Below, piece after piece: positions 50,370 through 60,413 of a stretch of 64,000 nucleotides of DNA. This stretch comes from Flavobacteriaceae bacterium (GTDB lineage Bacteria > Bacteroidota > Bacteroidia > Flavobacteriales > Flavobacteriaceae), in contig JABDMU010000003.1 of assembly GCA_013001285.1 (NCBI GenBank), positions 1-64,000 of the forward strand, written 5' to 3'. Every line of letters begins with the position of its first letter. Position 1 is the stretch's first letter. The notes under the pieces are model-generated. The model was not told the origin of the DNA. It did no database searches and saw only the letters and a program-made list of their open reading frames with translations. Both the position numbers and the translations under genes were made by a program.

Positions 50370-51665
50370 TTATATAGCTTTAATGATAAAGGTTTTTCTT
50401 TTGCCACGATTTATTATAATGTATTTATCATTAATTAAATCCTGCTCTGAGAGTTGGTAAGACTCGGTCACCTTTTCTTTATTTACCGAAATCGAGTTCT
50501 CCTTAAGGGCTCTTCTCGCTTCACCATTTGAGGCTAAGAAATTTGTTTTGGCTGCAAGGGCTGCAATCATATCAAAGCCATCTATGATTTCAGATTTGGC
50601 TATTTCGGCTTGAGGGACACCTTCAAAAACATCAAGAAATGTATTTTCATCAAGGCTGGAAATATCAGTTTTAAAAGACTGACTGAACAAAATGTTTGAT
50701 GCTCTTTCGGCATTTTCAAAATCGTCCTTTGAATGCACCATAGTAGTGATTTCTTCAGCAAGTCGCTTTTGCAAACCGCGAAGATGTGGTGCCTCTTGAT
50801 GTGCTTTTATTAAATTATTAATCTCTTCTTCAGACAGAAAAGTAAATATTTTGATATACAATTCGGCATCATCATCGCTTGAATTCAGCCAATATTGATA
50901 AAATTTATAGGGCGAAGTTCTATTCGGGTCTAACCAAACATTTCCGCCTTCAGTTTTACCGAATTTAGAACCGTCACTTTTTGTTATTAACGGGCACGTA
51001 ATGGCAAAACCTTTTCCATTACCAATGCGTCTTATTAATTCAGTTCCTGTTGTGATGTTTCCCCATTGATCGCTACCTCCCATTTGTATGGTACAGGTAT
51101 GTTCTTTGAATAAATGCAGGAAGTCATAACCTTGTACTAATTGATAGGTGAATTCAGTAAAACTCATACCTTCCGAAGCTTCGGCTGATATTCTGTTTTT
51201 AACTGAATCTTTCGCCATCATATAATTTACTGTAATGTGCTTTCCAACATCACGAATAAAATCTAAAAACGAAAAATCTTTCATCCAATCATAATTATTC
51301 ACCATGACCGCGGCATTTTCTGCAGAACTTTCGAAATCTAAAAAATGAGCCAGTTGCTTTTTAATAGCCTTCTGATTATTACGGAGTGTATTTTCATCCA
51401 ATAAATTACGTTCATTCGACTTTCCCGAAGGGTCGCCAATCATACCTGTTGCGCCACCAACTAATGCATATGGCTTATGTCCGCAACGCTGATAATGTGC
51501 CAATAACATTATGGGAACTAAATTTCCTATATGTAATGAATCAGCCGTTGGATCAAAGCCTACATAGGCAGCTCTCATTTGTTCAGATAAGTGCTCATCT
51601 ACACCAGGCATAGCATCATGGATCATATTTCTCCAGGTCAATTCTTCAAGAAAATTTTTTGACAT
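50370..51665 (-). CDS. tyrS: Tyrosine--tRNA ligase
   Basis: 431 residues, standard bacterial TyrRS. Class I signatures: HIGN (45-48) in [12 protein letters not shown], the tyrosine-binding [13 protein letters not shown], and the KMSKS equivalent [10 protein letters not shown]4 RNA-binding domain at the C-terminus ([14 protein letters not shown]). Consensus promoter upstream; divergent from the epimerase gene. Confidence 0.97.
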   Translation of the reverse strand: MSKNFLEELTWRNMIHDAMPGVDEHLSEQMRAAYVGFDPTADSLHIGNLVPIMLLAHYQRCGHKPYALVGGATGMIGDPSGKSNERNLLDENTLRNNQKAIKKQLAHFLDFESSAENAAVMVNNYDWMKDFSFLDFIRDVGKHITVNYMMAKDSVKNRISAEASEGMSFTEFTYQLVQGYDFLHLFKEHTCTIQMGGSDQWGNITTGTELIRRIGNGKGFAITCPLITKSDGSKFGKTEGGNVWLDPNRTSPYKFYQYWLNSSDDDAELYIKIFTFLSEEEINNLIKAHQEAPHLRGLQKRLAEEITTMVHSKDDFENAERASNILFSQSFKTDISSLDENTFLDVFEGVPQAEIAKSEIIDGFDMIAALAAKTNFLASNGEARRALKENSISVNKEKVTESYQLSEQDLINDKYIIINRGKRKTFIIKAI

Positions 51666-51682
51666 CTAAAATTGAATTTGAG

Positions 51683-51712
51683 CAAAGATAACTGATTAGC
51701 ATTTCTTGCAAA
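51683..51712 (-). promoter_or_regulatory. Promoter of tyrS
   Basis: On the minus strand TTTG (51712-51709), 18 bp, TATCTTTG (51690-51683); 18 nt from the -7 box to the ATG. Confidence 0.7.
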
Positions 51713-51734
51713 ATAAAATTGGTATTTTAGTGCT

Positions 51735-52748
51735 ATGATTTTAGTCACAGGAGGAACCGGCTTGGTTGGGAGCCATTTGTTATACAAACTCGTTAAAAAA
51801 CATGATTTTGTTCGCGCAACATTTAGACGACAACATAAAATTAAAGCTGTAAGGCATGTATTTTCCTATTACTCAGAAGAGGCAGAAACACTATTCAAAA
51901 AAATAGAATGGGTTGAAGCTAACTTAAATGACATTCCAAAATTAACTCTTGCATTTAAAGATATTACGCAGGTATATCATTGTGCAGCTATGGTGTCGTT
52001 TGATCCCAATGATTATCATCAATTAAGACAAATAAATATTACTGGTACAGCAAACATTGTAAATCTCTGCCTATCGCATAATATCACAAAATTATGCTAT
52101 GTGAGCTCAATTGCAGCTATTGGAAATGAAGATGATACTTCAAATATTACTGAATCTGTTCCTTGGAACCCAGAAGAAAATCATAGTGTCTATGCCATAA
52201 CCAAATATGGTGCTGAAATTGAGGTTTGGCGTGGAATTCATGAAGGACTAAATGCGGTTATAGTTAATCCCGGAATGATAATAGGCCCAGGGTTCTGGCG
52301 ATCAAGTAGCGGTGTTTTAATAAGAACAATTCATAAGGGATTAAAATATTTTACTACTGGTATTACTGGTTATGTCGATATCTTTGACGTCGTGGATTGT
52401 ATGACGATTCTTATGGCGTCAGATATTCAGAATGAGCGATTTATTTTGATCTCTGATAATTTGTCATTTAAATCTTTTGTTGAAAAAGTAGCGAAACATT
52501 TACAGGTTAATCCACCCAAAAAGGAGGCAAAACATTGGCAATTACAATTAGCATGGCGAATGGATTGGTTGCGACATTTATTGCTTAGAAAAAGAAGAAG
52601 ACTTACAAGAAATACGGTGAAATCTATTTCCACGAAACAGTACTACAATAATTCTAAAATTAAAAATGCCTTAAATTTTGAGTTTAGGCTAATTGACAAA
52701 TCCATTAAAGAAACCTGTGATCACTATATAAATGATCTTAAAGATTAG
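51735..52748 (+). CDS. NAD-dependent epimerase/dehydratase (extended SDR)
   Basis: 337 residues. Rossmann motif VTGGTGLVGSHLLYKL, active-site Ser-Ile segment CYVSSIAAIG, and YAITK (Tyr-x3-Lys) of extended SDRs. The C-terminal part is rich in Arg/Lys (LLRKRRRLTRN). Substrate unknown; possibly a nucleotide sugar or steroid-like compound. Its end overlaps the convergent DUF4296 gene by 11 bp. Confidence 0.85.
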   Translation: MILVTGGTGLVGSHLLYKLVKKHDFVRATFRRQHKIKAVRHVFSYYSEEAETLFKKIEWVEANLNDIPKLTLAFKDITQVYHCAAMVSFDPNDYHQLRQINITGTANIVNLCLSHNITKLCYVSSIAAIGNEDDTSNITESVPWNPEENHSVYAITKYGAEIEVWRGIHEGLNAVIVNPGMIIGPGFWRSSSGVLIRTIHKGLKYFTTGITGYVDIFDVVDCMTILMASDIQNERFILISDNLSFKSFVEKVAKHLQVNPPKKEAKHWQLQLAWRMDWLRHLLLRKRRRLTRNTVKSISTKQYYNNSKIKNALNFEFRLIDKSIKETCDHYINDLKD

Positions 52749-53199
52749 GTTTTATTTTTTTAGTTGATGAGCGTGAACGGTCTCTCAGGGTATCCTTGGT
52801 TGGATTTTGTCTTGATTTCCTGATAGAATCAAGACGTCTTTTTTCAATTTCAATTTCTTTATTGAACGCTTTTTTATCTGCTTGCAATTTCAATTTTACC
52901 CTTGAAAATAAATCGTCATAGGTTTTTATATCATACGCATAGTAATTATTACTTTCCGCAAATTGTAAGCTATCAATTTCATATTTCTCATAAATAAAGG
53001 CTTCAGGGTTGATGCCTTTACTTTCAAGGGCTCTCTTATTAACACCTTTTGCAGCACTTAGAAGTGACATGTCGTATAAAATGTCAACCATTTTGTCTTT
53101 TGAAATTAGATTTTTAGGTTTTTCAGGTGGTTTTATACTGTTGTCTTTGCACGAGGTCACCAGTAATAGAATACACACTATTGAAATCAGTCTCATCAT
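52738..53199 (-). CDS. DUF4296 lipoprotein
   Basis: 153 residues. Lipoprotein signal MMRLISIVCILLLVTSC, then the DUF4296 pattern (PEKPKNLISKDKMVDILYDM, YDDLFSRVKL). Function unknown, restricted mainly to Bacteroidota. Its ATG overlaps the stop of pyrC (ATGA). Confidence 0.88.
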   Translation of the reverse strand: MMRLISIVCILLLVTSCKDNSIKPPEKPKNLISKDKMVDILYDMSLLSAAKGVNKRALESKGINPEAFIYEKYEIDSLQFAESNNYYAYDIKTYDDLFSRVKLKLQADKKAFNKEIEIEKRRLDSIRKSRQNPTKDTLRDRSRSSTKKIKPNL

Positions 53200-54536
53200 C
53201 TGTTGAAAGTTAATCGCTTTGCCACTTTAACGTCATTCACTTTAAAGTTGTTGTATACAAGAGTTCCATTAACAAAAGTATGTGAAATTCTTGATCTGAA
53301 GGTATTACCTTCAAAAGGAGACCATCCGCATTTGTACATTAAATTCTCTTTAGTGACCGTCCATGGATTGTTGGGATTAATGATGACGAGATCAGCATAA
53401 TAGCCTTCTTTTAAATAGCCTCGTTTTTCAATGTCAAATAAAATCGCTGGATTATGGCACATTTTTTCAACGATCTTTTCTATGGAAATCACATTGTTAT
53501 GATAGGCCTCCAAGATAGCCGCCAAGGCATGTTGAACAAGCGGCCCACCAGAAGGTGATTTAGTATATTTGTTTTGTTTTTCTTCAAGCGTATGTGGCGC
53601 ATGATCAGTGGCAATGACATCTATACGATCATCTAATAAAGCCTTCCACAATTGATCACGATCAGCTGCAGTTTTTACGGCTGGGTTCCATTTTATTAAA
53701 GTGCCTTTTTCTTTGTAATCTTCATCAGAAAACCACAAATGATGCACACAAACCTCAGCTGTGATTTGTTTATCTTTTAAGGGAACCTTATTACTTAAAA
53801 GTTTGGTTTCTTTACCTGTTGATAAATGAAATACATGTAACCTTGCGCCTGTTTTCTTCGCTAGAGCTATAGCTTTTGACGAGGAAAGATAACAAGCATC
53901 TTCACTACGAATAATAGGATGATATTTAATTGGAATATCCTCGCCATATTTATCAATATGTTCTTTTAAATTTTTTTGAATAGTTGCTTCATCCTCACAA
54001 TGCACTGCGATAACCAATTTAGTGCTTGAAAATATCTTTTCTAAAACTTCAGGATCGTCAACCAGCATATTTCCTGTTGAAGAGCCTAAAAATAGTTTGA
54101 GTGCTGCTACTTTTTTCGGATCGACCTTTAAAATCTCATCAAGATTGTCATTGGTGCCACCAAACATAAATGAAAAATTGGCGTGAGAAGTTTTAGATGC
54201 AATGTCAAATTTATGCTCAAGTTTTTCAATAGTAGTGGCTTGAGGTACCGTATTTGGCATCTCTATAAAAGATGTAATTCCGCCAGCAACGGCTGCCTTA
54301 GATTCAGTTTCAATTGTAGCCTTATGTGTTAATCCCGGCTCTCTGAAATGGACCTGATCATCAATGACTCCGGGGATAACAAAATTATTTTCAGCATCAA
54401 TAACTTGAATATCTGCAGATTTAGCGCTAATCGCATCAGCAATTTCTTTAATGAATTCACCTTCTATTAAAATATCGCCATGCGTGATCTTGCCTTCATT
54501 AACAAGTCTTGCATTTTTTATCAGTGTTTGTCTCAT
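53196..54536 (-). CDS. pyrC: Dihydroorotase
   Basis: 446 residues. Amidohydrolase metal site DDQVHFREPGLTHKA, later AVHCEDEATI, VFHLSTGKE and ATDHAPHTLEEK. It cyclises N-carbamoyl-aspartate to dihydroorotate in pyrimidine synthesis. It sits between a dolichol-phosphate-mannose synthase-like gene (6 bp) and the DUF4296 gene (4-nt overlap). Confidence 0.95.
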   Translation of the reverse strand: MRQTLIKNARLVNEGKITHGDILIEGEFIKEIADAISAKSADIQVIDAENNFVIPGVIDDQVHFREPGLTHKATIETESKAAVAGGITSFIEMPNTVPQATTIEKLEHKFDIASKTSHANFSFMFGGTNDNLDEILKVDPKKVAALKLFLGSSTGNMLVDDPEVLEKIFSSTKLVIAVHCEDEATIQKNLKEHIDKYGEDIPIKYHPIIRSEDACYLSSSKAIALAKKTGARLHVFHLSTGKETKLLSNKVPLKDKQITAEVCVHHLWFSDEDYKEKGTLIKWNPAVKTAADRDQLWKALLDDRIDVIATDHAPHTLEEKQNKYTKSPSGGPLVQHALAAILEAYHNNVISIEKIVEKMCHNPAILFDIEKRGYLKEGYYADLVIINPNNPWTVTKENLMYKCGWSPFEGNTFRSRISHTFVNGTLVYNNFKVNDVKVAKRLTFNR

Positions 54537-54542
54537 TCTTTA

Positions 54543-55268
54543 TTAGCCTTTAGCAAATAAACTTTTAAATTTCATTTTAATAACTCCAAAAATAGCTTCA
54601 AAAATTATGCCTCCACTAAGTTTTGATTCGCCTCTAATTCGGTCAGTAAATATAATAGGTACTTCAACCAATTTGAATTTATTTAAGTGTGATTTAAATT
54701 TCATTTCTATTTGAAAGGCATAACCAACAAATTTAACTTGGTCTAAATCGATAGCTTCTAGTACGTTTCGCTTGTAACATATGAATCCAGCTGTAGGGTC
54801 ATAAATTCTCATCCCTGTTATTAAACGCACATAAAGGGAGGCGGTGTAACTCAGTAGTACGCGACCCAAAGGCCAGTTAACCACATTAACTCCTTTCACA
54901 TATCTTGAGCCAATGGCAACATCGGCTTGTTCATGTTGACATGCATATAGAAGACGCTGAAGATCTTTCGGATTATGAGAGAAATCGGCATCCATTTCAA
55001 AAATATAATCATAATTATGGTTCAAGCACCATTTAAATCCGTGAATATAGGCTGTACCTAACCCAGACTTCTCTTTTCTTACTTCGAGAAATAGGCGGTC
55101 TTTAAATTCGTTTTGAAGCTCCTTAACCTTGAGTGCTGTATGATCTGGTGAATTATCATCTACAACCAAAACATCAAAAGGAACTTCTTGGGTAAATACC
55201 GCCCGAATGATCGCTTCAATGTTTTCAATTTCATTATAGGTTGGAATAATGACTATAGCCTGATGCAT
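54543..55268 (-). CDS. Polyprenol monophosphomannose synthase-like glycosyltransferase (GT2)
   Basis: About 241 residues from MHQAIVIIPTYNEIENIE; an ATG seven codons earlier is less likely. GT-A motifs VVDDNSPDHTA, EMDADFSHNP (DxD) and GSRYVKG. Catalyses transfer of a hexose from an activated sugar to a polyprenyl phosphate in related enzymes. First gene of a three-gene operon with pyrC. Confidence 0.88.
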   Translation of the reverse strand: MHQAIVIIPTYNEIENIEAIIRAVFTQEVPFDVLVVDDNSPDHTALKVKELQNEFKDRLFLEVRKEKSGLGTAYIHGFKWCLNHNYDYIFEMDADFSHNPKDLQRLLYACQHEQADVAIGSRYVKGVNVVNWPLGRVLLSYTASLYVRLITGMRIYDPTAGFICYKRNVLEAIDLDQVKFVGYAFQIEMKFKSHLNKFKLVEVPIIFTDRIRGESKLSGGIIFEAIFGVIKMKFKSLFAKG

Positions 55269-55343
55269 CAAAGAATTAATTTTATGCAAAAGTAAGTTAT
55301 TTAGAGGACTAATTTTATAGATAATTCTTCATAATTTAGCCGT

Positions 55344-55985
55344 ATGTTACGCAATATCATATCGAATGAATGGTTCACTATTTTAATCGTCTTGTGCTTG
55401 ATCATTATTGCCTTTACAAAATTATCTTTTTCACGGCGTTTTAATGATTTTGTAACTGTAGTAGGCAATTCTAATTATTTGAAGATCTACAGGCGCGATC
55501 AAAAATTTATCGATCAATTTGATGGCCTTTTGTTTTTAAATTTGGTGATTTCTGCATCAATTTTCGTGTTTCTAGCATTTACTACATTAATTGATCCTAT
55601 TGAGTTCGATATTTTTCTGTTTATAAAAATCTTGGTTGCCATTGGAGCCATTATTTTGATAAAGGTTCTTCTTGAACGTTTAATTGGAAGTTTATTTGAT
55701 ATTGATGATCTGATGGATAGCTATATATTTCAAAAAACAAATTATAGAAACTTCACTGGATTGTTTTTGTTACCAATCAACATCCTCTTGATTTACAGCT
55801 TTGAACCAACTTCTGTTATTATTTATGTGGTCATGGCATTTATTGTCCTTATTCATCTAATTGGTTTTCTTACAACCTTTAAATCGTATCAAAACGTCAT
55901 AATTGAGAACTTATTTTATTTTATTTTGTATCTTTGCGCACTTGAATTTGGGCCTTATATTCTATTGTATAAGGTTTTTAACTAA
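55344..55985 (+). CDS. DUF4271 membrane protein
   Basis: 213 residues with about six transmembrane helices and the family-typical KLSFSRRFNDFVTV near residue 30. Function unknown. It is followed by hemD, an arrangement I associate with Flavobacteriaceae. Confidence 0.88.
   Translation: MLRNIISNEWFTILIVLCLIIIAFTKLSFSRRFNDFVTVVGNSNYLKIYRRDQKFIDQFDGLLFLNLVISASIFVFLAFTTLIDPIEFDIFLFIKILVAIGAIILIKVLLERLIGSLFDIDDLMDSYIFQKTNYRNFTGLFLLPINILLIYSFEPTSVIIYVVMAFIVLIHLIGFLTTFKSYQNVIIENLFYFILYLCALEFGPYILLYKVFN
55929..55936 (+). promoter_or_regulatory. Candidate internal promoter for hemD
   Basis: TATCTTTG inside the end of the DUF4271 gene, 81 bp before the hemD ATG; the nearest TTG leaves a 23-bp spacer. 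Confidence 0.35.
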
Positions 55986-56017
55986 TAACAAGTAGAGAAA
56001 ACTCGTATTCAGTGCCT

Positions 56018-56764
56018 ATGAAAGTGAAAACAATTTTGGTTTCTCAACCTGAGCCTAAGGTAGAAAACTCTCCTTATTTCGATTTGCAAGAAAAACAACG
56101 TGTAAAAATTGATTTTAGACCATTTATTCACGTCGAAGGCGTACCCGCAAAGGAAATTAGGTTACAAAAAGTGGATTTAGGACTATATACTGCTATTATC
56201 TTAACAAGTAGAAATGCAGTTGATCATTTTTTTCGAGTAGCTGATGAAATGAGATTTAAGGTGCCTGACACGATGAAATATTTTTGTCAGTCTGAAGCAG
56301 TTGCCTATTATTTACAGAAATATGTGGTGTACCGAAAGCGTAAGATCTATGTTGGTAAACGCAACTTTACCGAGCTGTCTCCTTTGATCAAAAAATATAA
56401 GGATGAAAATTTCTTGTTACCAACAACAGATAAATTAAAACCTCAAGTTCCTTCAACGCTTGATGAATTAGGTGTAAAATGGAAACAGGCTACATTTTAT
56501 AAAACTGTAATTAGCGATTTGTCTGATCTTGCTAATGTATATTATGATATTTTGGTGTTTTTCAGCCCTTCAGGTATTGAATCACTTTTACATAATTTTC
56601 CTGATTTTCAACAAAACAATACACGGATAGCAGTCTTCGGAAATACTACTATGGATGCTGTAAAAAATAGCGGGCTCAGAGTTGATATTTTGGCACCAAC
56701 TCCGGAAACTCCTTCGATGAGCATGGCCTTGGAAAAATATATTGAGGTTGCGAATAAAAAATAA
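56018..56764 (+). CDS. hemD: Uroporphyrinogen-III synthase
   Basis: 248 residues from MKVKTILVSQPEPK (a GTG two codons earlier is possible). The weakly conserved two-lobed HemD fold is recognisable from ILTSRNAVDHFFRVAD, FLLPTTDKLKPQVP, VFFSPSGIESLL and FGNTTMDAV. It closes and inverts the D ring of hydroxymethylbilane in haem/sirohaem synthesis. A bidirectional terminator follows. Confidence 0.85.
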   Translation: MKVKTILVSQPEPKVENSPYFDLQEKQRVKIDFRPFIHVEGVPAKEIRLQKVDLGLYTAIILTSRNAVDHFFRVADEMRFKVPDTMKYFCQSEAVAYYLQKYVVYRKRKIYVGKRNFTELSPLIKKYKDENFLLPTTDKLKPQVPSTLDELGVKWKQATFYKTVISDLSDLANVYYDILVFFSPSGIESLLHNFPDFQQNNTRIAVFGNTTMDAVKNSGLRVDILAPTPETPSMSMALEKYIEVANKK

Positions 56765-56781
56765 ACAGATTAAAATTAAAT

Positions 56782-56815
56782 AAAAAAAGGACGATTTATA
56801 AATCGTCCTTTTTTA
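56782..56815. terminator. Bidirectional terminator between hemD and pckA
   Basis: Stem AAAAAGGACGATTT/AAATCGTCCTTTTT with A and T tracts on both sides; serves both converging genes. Confidence 0.9.
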
Positions 56816-56830
56816 TTATGTGTCATTTTA

Positions 56831-58441
56831 TTATCTCGCTTTTGGAGCTCCGGCCATGATCTCTTCATTGGCGTATTCCTCAAACTTCTTAAAATTATCT
56901 ATGAATGATCTTGCTAATTTATCTGCGGTATTGTAGTAGCCTTCATCATTATTCCATGTCGATCTCGGACTGAGTACATCTGTGGGTACCCCTGGACACG
57001 ATCGTGGTTGTGCGACTCCAAAAACAGAATGAATATGATAGGTTTCATAACTGTATTCACCCAAATCTCCATTCATGGCCGCCGAGATCATAGCTCTTGT
57101 GTATTTGAGTTTCATACGTTTTCCTATACCATAAGGTCCACCTGTCCAGCCTGTATTGACCAGCCACACATTTACACCAGAATCCTTCATTTTCTTACTT
57201 AACATCTCGGCATATTTGGTAGGATGCAATGGCATAAATGGAGCTCCAAAACAAGCTGAGAAACTTGGTAATGGCTCATCAATACCTGCTTCAGTTCCTG
57301 CCACCTTGGCGGTATATCCTGAAATAAAATGATAAGCTGCTTGACCTGGTGTTAGTTTTGAAATTGGAGGTAATACACCGAAGGCATCAGCGGTTAAAAA
57401 GAAAATGTTTTTTGGATTTCGGCCAATTGAAGGCACCTGAATATTCTCTATATGATAAATAGGATAACTTACACGTGTATTTTGAGTTATTGATGTATCA
57501 GTGTAATCAACTTCTCCATTTTTATCAAGGATTACGTTCTCTAAAATAGCTCCCTTTTTAATGGCATCATAGATTTCTGGTTCATTATCTCTTGACATAT
57601 TAATGACCTTAGCATAACATCCACCTTCAAAATTAAATACAGTATTTTCATTGGTCCAGCCATGTTCGTCGTCTCCAATTAAACTTCTATCAGGATCAGT
57701 AGATAAGGTTGTTTTTCCTGTTCCAGATAGTCCAAAGAAGATAGAAGTATCTTCATTTTTTCCAACATTTGCACTACAATGCATTGGTAATGTGTTCTTA
57801 TAAACTGGAAGGATCAAATTAAGTGCAGAAAATATTCCTTTTTTTATTTCTCCCGTGTATCCGGTTCCTCCAACAAGAGCGATCTTTTTGGTAAAATTAA
57901 GAATCGCAAAGTTATGTTGACGCGTTCCATCAATTTCTGGATCTGCCATGAAACCAGGTGCATTTACAACAATCCAATCAGGATCAAAATTTGTTAGTTC
58001 TTCTTCATTTGGTCTTAAGAACATATTGTATACAAACATGTTGCTCCAAGGATATTCGTTCATCACCCGAATATTCATTTTATAATTGACGTCTGCACAG
58101 GCATAACAATCACGAACAAAAACTTCCTTTTCACTTAAATAGTCAACAACTTTATCATATAATTTATCGAACTTATCACTGTCAAATGGAATATTAATTT
58201 TTCCCCACCAGACAACATCCTTAGTAATGTCATCTTCAACAATAAATCTATCATTTGGTGATCTTCCTGTAAATTCGCCAGTGTTCACTGCCAAAGTTCC
58301 AGAAGTTGTTTCTACTCCTTGACCTTTTTCTACAGTGATCTCTTGTAACTTGCTAGGAGATAATTGATAGTGGACTTTTGCATTTTGGATTCCGTATTGA
58401 TCCAACGAAATCGATTTCGTGGTTTTGGTATTATCTACCAT
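56831..58441 (-). CDS. pckA: Phosphoenolpyruvate carboxykinase (ATP)
   Basis: 536 residues from MVDNTKTTKSISLD; an in-frame ATG nine codons earlier lies across the -7 element and is unlikely. Motifs: TGRSPNDRF, FFGLSGTGKTTLS (P-loop), DDEHGW and NTGWTGG. Converts oxaloacetate + ATP to PEP in gluconeogenesis. Confidence 0.96.
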   Translation of the reverse strand: MVDNTKTTKSISLDQYGIQNAKVHYQLSPSKLQEITVEKGQGVETTSGTLAVNTGEFTGRSPNDRFIVEDDITKDVVWWGKINIPFDSDKFDKLYDKVVDYLSEKEVFVRDCYACADVNYKMNIRVMNEYPWSNMFVYNMFLRPNEEELTNFDPDWIVVNAPGFMADPEIDGTRQHNFAILNFTKKIALVGGTGYTGEIKKGIFSALNLILPVYKNTLPMHCSANVGKNEDTSIFFGLSGTGKTTLSTDPDRSLIGDDEHGWTNENTVFNFEGGCYAKVINMSRDNEPEIYDAIKKGAILENVILDKNGEVDYTDTSITQNTRVSYPIYHIENIQVPSIGRNPKNIFFLTADAFGVLPPISKLTPGQAAYHFISGYTAKVAGTEAGIDEPLPSFSACFGAPFMPLHPTKYAEMLSKKMKDSGVNVWLVNTGWTGGPYGIGKRMKLKYTRAMISAAMNGDLGEYSYETYHIHSVFGVAQPRSCPGVPTDVLSPRSTWNNDEGYYNTADKLARSFIDNFKKFEEYANEEIMAGAPKAR

Positions 58442-58465
58442 AATTTTGAGAATTGTTTTATGGTA

Positions 58466-58473
58466 CAAAAATA
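58466..58473 (-). promoter_or_regulatory. Candidate -7 element of pckA
   Basis: TATTTTTG on the minus strand, 24 bp before the ATG at 58441; no -33 box seen. Confidence 0.4.
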
Positions 58474-58508
58474 GAAATTTTTTAATGAACCCTTAATTTA
58501 AAAAGACA

Positions 58509-58898
58509 TTAATCGGACTTCTTTTTAACAAAATTTAAAATAAGTACGCCCCATGACAAAATGAGCAATAACCCACCTATTGGGGTGATGAATCCAAAGG
58601 GTTTAAAATCGATTGCCGTTAAAACATTGGTTGAGAGAGCATAGATTGATCCCGAAAAAAGAAGAACACCACCTAGTATAAGTATATATACGATCTTCTT
58701 GTATTTGTCAGCCAGCCATTTTGTGCTGCCCACCAATAAAAGTAGAAGCGCATGATACATTTGATAACGCACACCAGTTTGAAACGAATCCATGGCAGAG
58801 ACTTCAATTTTTGGCTTTAATCCATGAGCAGCAAAGGCTCCCAAAACCACAGATAAAAGCCCGAATACAGCTCCTGTGATAAGAATTTTTTTGTCCAT
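58509..58898 (-). CDS. DUF423 membrane protein
   Basis: 129 residues, four transmembrane helices. GAFAAHGLKPKI near residue 22 and FGFITPIGGLLLI at the end are the DUF423 hallmarks. Function unknown. Confidence 0.9.
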   Translation of the reverse strand: MDKKILITGAVFGLLSVVLGAFAAHGLKPKIEVSAMDSFQTGVRYQMYHALLLLLVGSTKWLADKYKKIVYILILGGVLLFSGSIYALSTNVLTAIDFKPFGFITPIGGLLLILSWGVLILNFVKKKSD

Positions 58899-58986
58899 AA
58901 TTATTTGTAGTTTCTATTTTAATAACCTCAACATTTCATTACATTCGTGACGTAATTATTTGCTAAACTACTTAAGAAAAATCACT

Positions 58987-60351
58987 ATGCGAAAGATTTT
59001 GGTCATAGGTTCTGGGAAATCATCATCATACCTAATAAAATATTTCTTAGACAAATCATCTTCTGAAGATCTTCAACTCACCGTTGGCGATATAAATACT
59101 GAAAGCGCCAAAAAACTTATTGGTGATCATCCCAAAGGAAGAGCAATTGAACTCGATGTTTTTAATCAGGAATCTAGGCAGAATGCCGTTAAGGAAGCTG
59201 ATATCGTAGTGTCAATGTTACCCGCCAGATTCCATATTGAAGTTGCTAAAGATTGCATATCATTTGGAAAGAATTTAGTGACAGCCTCTTATGTTTCGCA
59301 AGAAATGCAAGATCTTGATAAAGATGTGAAGAACAAGGGATTGATCTTTATGAATGAAATTGGTGTTGATCCCGGTATTGATCATATGAGCGCCATGCAG
59401 GTTATTGACCGCATTCGTGATAATGGAGGTGAGATCCTACTATTTGAATCATTCACCGGTGGTTTGGTAGCCCCAGAAAGTGACACTAATTTATGGAACT
59501 ATAAATTCACCTGGAACCCAAGAAATGTTGTTGTGGCTGGTCAAGGTGGTGCCGCTAAATTTATTCAGGAAGGCACATACAAATATATTCCATATCATCG
59601 CTTATTTAGACGTACCGAATTTTTGGACATCGATAATTTTGGACGATTTGAAGCTTATGCCAACAGAGATTCTTTGAAATACCAATCGGTTTATGGCTTA
59701 GATAATGTTAAGACCTTATATCGTGGTACCATGCGTCGCGTTGGTTTCAGCAGAGCCTGGAATGTTTTTGTGCAACTCGGCATGACAGAAGATAGCTATA
59801 CTATAGACGACAGTGAAAACATGAGCTATCGGGATTTCGTAAATTCGTTTTTACCCTATAGTCCAACCGATTCTGTTGAATTAAAGTTTAGACATCAATT
59901 AAAGATTGATCAAGACGATATTGTATGGGATAAATTTCTTGAATTGGATATATTCAATCCCAAGAAAAGGGTCGAATTAAAAAAAGCGACACCAGCACAG
60001 ATCTTGCAAAAAATATTAACCGATAGCTGGACACTTGACCCTGAAGATAAAGATATGATCGTCATGTACCATAAATTTGGTTATAAGTTAAATGGGGAAA
60101 GCCATCAAATAGATGCTACCATGGTTACCGTTGGTGAAGATCAAACCTATACGGCTATGGCAAAAACCGTTGGTTTACCTGTTGCTATTGCTACACTGGG
60201 TATTTTAAATGGAAAGATCAAAACTCCAGGCGTTCAAATTCCTATTTCAAAAGAGGTTTATGAACCCATTTTAGAGGAACTAAAATCCCTAAAAATTGAA
60301 TTTCAAGAAAAGGAAGTGCCTTACTTTGGTTACAATCCGTTAAATCTCTAA
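58987..60351 (+). CDS. Saccharopine dehydrogenase-family oxidoreductase
   Basis: 454 residues from MRKILVIGSGKSSSYLIKYF; a TTG 27 bp upstream is rejected. Rossmann N-terminus and the family signature FMNEIGVDPGIDHMSAMQVI. Fits the saccharopine reductase/dehydrogenase type that splits saccharopine to glutamate and aminoadipate semialdehyde, but no lysine-ketoglutarate reductase gene is adjacent, so direction and substrate are open. An Lrp-type regulator follows 62 bp downstream on the same strand. Confidence 0.85.
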   Translation: MRKILVIGSGKSSSYLIKYFLDKSSSEDLQLTVGDINTESAKKLIGDHPKGRAIELDVFNQESRQNAVKEADIVVSMLPARFHIEVAKDCISFGKNLVTASYVSQEMQDLDKDVKNKGLIFMNEIGVDPGIDHMSAMQVIDRIRDNGGEILLFESFTGGLVAPESDTNLWNYKFTWNPRNVVVAGQGGAAKFIQEGTYKYIPYHRLFRRTEFLDIDNFGRFEAYANRDSLKYQSVYGLDNVKTLYRGTMRRVGFSRAWNVFVQLGMTEDSYTIDDSENMSYRDFVNSFLPYSPTDSVELKFRHQLKIDQDDIVWDKFLELDIFNPKKRVELKKATPAQILQKILTDSWTLDPEDKDMIVMYHKFGYKLNGESHQIDATMVTVGEDQTYTAMAKTVGLPVAIATLGILNGKIKTPGVQIPISKEVYEPILEELKSLKIEFQEKEVPYFGYNPLNL

Positions 60352-60413
60352 TTTCCCTTACACTTGTTAATCATTTTATTACATTTATACTATAGATTAT
60401 AAATAATATAGAG

